From the NCBI GenBank assembly GCA_027011835.1, contig JALUZN010000106.1, positions 1 through 36,495 on the forward strand: 36,495 bases of DNA, in the 5' to 3' direction. Below the pieces are notes generated by a model. The model was not told where the DNA came from. It saw only the letters and a list, made by a program, of their open reading frames with translations, and did no database searches. The stretch comes from Draconibacterium sp. (GTDB taxonomy: Bacteria > Bacteroidota > Bacteroidia > Bacteroidales > Prolixibacteraceae). A program made the position numbers and the translations under genes. Positions 33,971-36,495 of this stretch are shown here, one piece after another (position 1 is the first letter of the stretch; every line of letters starts with the position of its first letter).

Positions 33971-35879
33971 TGTTAATTATTGGAAGGCTTAGTATTACTT
34001 TTACTCCGGTTTCACCTGTTTTGTTGTCATTTAAATTAATCAGCTCAAATTTAAAATCTTTCTTGTATTTCTGCTGAATTAGCTTTCTTCTTTTTTCAAA
34101 AATTATTGTTGCCATCGATTTGTGCTCCCCATTTTCCTTGTCAGTTTTCTCAATGCCACGCCCGTTGTCTTCAATAATAAAATCTATATGGTCGCCTTTG
34201 TCGGTAATTGTAATCCTTAACAATCCGCCGTTCTCAATATTTGCAAAGCCGTGTTTTATCGAGTTCTCAACAAAAGGTTGAATCAACATCGGAGGGATTT
34301 TTATAAAATCAATTTCCAGCTCTTCGTTGTAATTTATTTCGAAATTAAAATTGTTGTTTGTTCGCATTCTTTCCAACTCAATGTAGTTTGTCAGCATCTT
34401 TATTTCGTCGGCAAGTGGAATTACTTCGGTAGCCGAGTTGTTTAGAATGGCCCGCGTTAGTGTGGCAAATTTCGATAAAAATTCGGAGGCTTTTTTTGTG
34501 TCGTTCCGAAGCATAAAGTTTTGTATAGACCCCAACACATTAAAGATAAAATGTGGGTTCATTTGAGCTCGCAAAATTTGTTGTTGCAATATATTCTGTT
34601 TTAGTTCGGCCTGTTTTTTCCTTATTTGAAGAATGTATATAATTAATCCAATTAACAACAAAAGAGCTACAACTATAATAACTGCTGCTTTTATTCTGTT
34701 GTTTTTTAGTTTGTTCTCGGTGGTTAGCAGTTCAATTTTTTGCTCTTTTTTCTTGGTTTGGTAGCTAATCTCCAGGTCAACAATTTTGGTGCGAATCTCT
34801 TTGTCGCGAATCGAGTCGGACAGTAATTTATATTTCTCATTCCAAAAAAGTGCCTCTTTAAAATTTCCGCTTTTTTTCTGAATTTGATATAAAATTCTGA
34901 ATGTTCGCATCATTTCGTCGGGGTAATTTTCTATTTTTTTATTTTGAGCGGCAAGCATGGCATATTTTTTTGCTTCACTTAAATTGTTTTTTGCCAGAAA
35001 GAGTTCAGCCAGTAAATTGTTGTCGTAAATATTTTGGTAGCCTTTCCCGTTCCGGTAGGTTTGCCCTAGTTTTGCCGATTCCAGTGCTTCGTCGATTCTA
35101 CCTAAATTTTTTAAAACGGTTGCCCTGTTACTTAATGCAACTCCAATTGCCCGATTGTAATTGTTCTCTCTCCCAATTGTCATTAGTGTATCGTAATAGA
35201 GCAGTGCCTGTGTGTAATTTTTATTGCTCTCGGCAATTCCGCCCAAATCGTTATAAATTGCAGCAACGGCCGCTGTAGATGCATATTTTTCGTTGTGAAT
35301 TAATTGGTAAGCTTTCTGTACATATTCTTCCCACTTCTCTTTTTCATCTGCCGATTTGTAGACTTCTCCAACACGCTGGTAAAAATAGGCCATGTCTGTA
35401 GAGTCGTTTAATAACTCTTTTATACGAATTGCCGAAATTGAATAGTTGGCTGCTTTCAGGTATTTCCCAATGTCGGCATACTCGCTGCCTATGTTAATTA
35501 AAATACCCGGAATTCTTGTGCTGTCACCGCTTAAAAAACCTGCATTTAAAGCAATGGTGTAGTAATAAATTGCCGAATCCGACTTGCCCATATAACTGAA
35601 ATTCGATGCGAGGTAATTGGTTATTGTCGAAATGGCTTTCTGGTTATGAATGGCTTCTGCATAAACCCAAGCGGTACGCAGAGCATTGTTGCTTTGCTGA
35701 AATTGGTTGTTGTTGTCGTAATACTTGGCTAGTTTATACCAGTTGCGTGCTAATGCCAAGGTGTCTTTGTTTTGTTTTGCATCATTTATTTTATTCCGAA
35801 ACTCAACAATACTCTGACAATATAAATTGCTAATAAAAACGAGGGAGAGAAATGTAAAAATCAGACTTTTCCGTTTCAT
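33963..35879 (-). CDS. TPR-containing sensor histidine kinase (LytS/YehU-type)
   Basis: The 638-residue protein has a signal-like N-terminus (MKRKSLIFTFLSLVFISNLYC), then seven or so tetratricopeptide-type helical repeats (about residues 40-370) that would sit in the periplasm, one membrane segment (~397-417), and a cytoplasmic His_kinase domain. The conserved phospho-histidine is His443 in QMNPHFIFNV, and the ATPase has EDNGRGI. This architecture is common in Bacteroidota LytTR two-component systems. TPRs suggest sensing through protein partners. It is the first gene of the minus-strand cluster; the ATG at 35879 is preceded by a TATCTTTA-like sequence, one base off the promoter consensus. 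Confidence 0.9.
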   Translation of the reverse strand: MKRKSLIFTFLSLVFISNLYCQSIVEFRNKINDAKQNKDTLALARNWYKLAKYYDNNNQFQQSNNALRTAWVYAEAIHNQKAISTITNYLASNFSYMGKSDSAIYYYTIALNAGFLSGDSTRIPGILINIGSEYADIGKYLKAANYSISAIRIKELLNDSTDMAYFYQRVGEVYKSADEKEKWEEYVQKAYQLIHNEKYASTAAVAAIYNDLGGIAESNKNYTQALLYYDTLMTIGRENNYNRAIGVALSNRATVLKNLGRIDEALESAKLGQTYRNGKGYQNIYDNNLLAELFLAKNNLSEAKKYAMLAAQNKKIENYPDEMMRTFRILYQIQKKSGNFKEALFWNEKYKLLSDSIRDKEIRTKIVDLEISYQTKKKEQKIELLTTENKLKNNRIKAAVIIVVALLLLIGLIIYILQIRKKQAELKQNILQQQILRAQMNPHFIFNVLGSIQNFMLRNDTKKASEFLSKFATLTRAILNNSATEVIPLADEIKMLTNYIELERMRTNNNFNFEINYNEELEIDFIKIPPMLIQPFVENSIKHGFANIENGGLLRITITDKGDHIDFIIEDNGRGIEKTDKENGEHKSMATIIFEKRRKLIQQKYKKDFKFELINLNDNKTGETGVKVILSLPIINND

Positions 35880-36173
35880 CTACATTGTTAATTGTGGCTG
35901 CTAAAGATAATAAAAAGAGCTTTATTCATTCCGTTTTGTCGGTTTTTCCACTTTAATTCATTTCTCCTTGAATAAATAGTTTGTTTAATCTTACTATCAT
36001 GTTGATAATCGTTGAAATACCTAAATGTCCATAATTGTGTCAGATAGTTGATATTAATAGTGTATTTTTTCTGTGTCTTATATTTTCCTAAGAGACTCCT
36101 TCGGAACAATAATTTATTATTTGAATGAATACAAAATTTAATCGATATATGTTTGATTTGAAAAATAGTTGCA
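35880..36173. other. Intergenic region upstream of the kinase gene
   Basis: AT-rich, no convincing gene. A TATCTTTA sequence on the minus strand (35902-35909) resembles the -7 box for the kinase gene with one mismatch; no clear -33 element. It leads into the palindrome and tandem repeat array at the right edge. Confidence 0.5.
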
Positions 36174-36210
36174 TAAATTTATAAAAGTATAAAATACTTT
36201 TATAAATTTA
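36174..36210. repeat. Perfect 17-bp AT-rich palindrome
   Basis: TAAATTTATAAAAGTAT (36174-36190) is followed by AAA and its exact reverse complement (36194-36210). The stem would have only 3 unpaired loop bases. It lies 15 bases before the tandem repeat array and could be a protein-binding site, a terminator-like structure, or one end of an unknown element. Confidence 0.85.
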
Positions 36211-36225
36211 CTCACACTAATTTTT

Positions 36226-36351
36226 ATGAAACGAGCATGGTCGACACAACACAAAAGTTTATGTGTAAATTGTGCATGCGAGTTCCATGGGTCAAGAATT
36301 ACAATTTCGACTTGTATGTTTATCTGTTTGAGTTACAGTATTTTAATTTAA
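36226..36351 (+). CDS. Possible 41-residue cysteine-rich peptide encoded by repeat unit 1
   Basis: The open frame begins MKRAWSTQHKSLCVNCACEF and ends in a hydrophobic stretch (TCMFICLSYSILI). Five cysteines in 41 residues are unusual. The second unit (36362-36487) encodes the same frame with Q8K and V14I. Both differences change the amino acid, which argues against strong selection on the protein, so a coding role is doubtful. No signal peptide or known family is recognised. Confidence 0.2.
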   Translation: MKRAWSTQHKSLCVNCACEFHGSRITISTCMFICLSYSILI

Positions 36352-36361
36352 TTATATACGA

Positions 36362-36487
36362 ATGAAACGAGCATGGTCGACAAAACACAAAAGTTTATGT
36401 ATAAATTGTGCATGCGAGTTCCATGGGTCAAGAATTACAATTTCGACTTGTATGTTTATCTGTTTGAGTTACAGTATTTTAATTTAA
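36362..36487 (+). CDS. Possible 41-residue cysteine-rich peptide encoded by repeat unit 2
   Basis: Same frame as unit 1 with two substitutions (Q8K, V14I). It starts 10 bases after the stop of the first copy. The regular spacing would suit an array of small genes, but a chance open frame preserved only by recent duplication is equally possible. Confidence 0.2.
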   Translation: MKRAWSTKHKSLCINCACEFHGSRITISTCMFICLSYSILI

Positions 36488-36495
36488 TTATATAC

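Larger units (their letters stand above)
36226..36495 (+). repeat. Tandem repeat array, 136-bp units, runs off the window
   Basis: Unit 1 is 36226-36361; unit 2 is 36362-36495, missing its last two bases at the window edge. They differ at two positions within the shared 134 bases (C to A and G to A). Each unit begins at the ATG of an identical-length open frame of 41 codons, ends the frame with TAA at base 126, and then has a 10-base spacer. Each also contains AAATTGT/ACAATTT and GTCG/CGAC complementary segments that could form a stem. Whether the DNA is coding, an RNA, or a repeat-binding site is unknown. Confidence 0.9.

Noticed and set aside
35888..36109. 73-codon minus-strand frame upstream of the kinase gene
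   Set aside because: The codons are AT-rich and basic, with no family; it covers the likely kinase promoter.
36226..36495. CRISPR array interpretation of the right-edge repeat
   Set aside because: The units are contiguous and 136 bases long with no unique spacers of 30-40 bases and no cas genes in the window.

Overview
The window is about 36.5 kb of chromosome from a member of the Bacteroidota. The evidence is the -33/-7 promoters with a TAnnTTTG box, outer-membrane barrels and OmpA proteins, a LytS/LytTR-type two-component system, the short 73-residue DUF2795-type protein, and the run hpt-adk-obg. The overall style (moderately low G+C, many secreted envelope proteins) fits Bacteroidales/Marinilabiliales. 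I cannot fix the genus from sequence alone. No tRNA, rRNA, CRISPR array, intact insertion sequence or prophage was seen.

Left to right: a secreted beta-helix protein is cut by the left edge, followed by about 1.4 kb with no convincing gene. Then come recJ (+) and a convergent minus-strand block: HAD phosphatase, lysophospholipid-type acyltransferase, an exported HhH/beta-barrel protein, a PorV/FadL-like barrel and purE. A plus-strand block follows: hpt, adk, obg, a PAP2 phosphatase and a membrane-anchored MutS-like ATPase, ending in three stacked hairpins; then the topoisomerase IV pair parE-parC and aroK. A class A penicillin-binding protein faces aroK. Its promoter region holds a 23-bp inverted repeat directly touching a 157-bp MITE-like element. 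Next are a YkgJ-type Cys-cluster protein with a secreted DsrE-like protein, a small DUF2795-type protein, a PduO-type cobalamin adenosyltransferase with a LolD/MacB-type ATPase, and recG.

The right third is one minus-strand envelope cluster. It starts with a TPR histidine kinase and its LytTR response regulator (overlapping by 8 bp), followed by a free-standing LytTR domain that looks like a tandem copy of the regulator's DNA-binding half. Below these lie an OmpA-like protein, a lipoprotein, two secreted unknown proteins and a small beta-barrel. A plausible reading is a membrane sensor circuit placed next to the envelope genes it controls, but the regulatory link is inference.

The right edge holds the least explained sequence: a perfect 17-bp-arm AT-rich palindrome, then at least two near-identical tandem copies of a 136-bp unit. 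Each unit begins exactly at the ATG of a 41-codon open frame. The array runs off the window. Together with the inverted repeats upstream of the PBP gene and the triple hairpin upstream of parE, these are the best candidates for undescribed elements.
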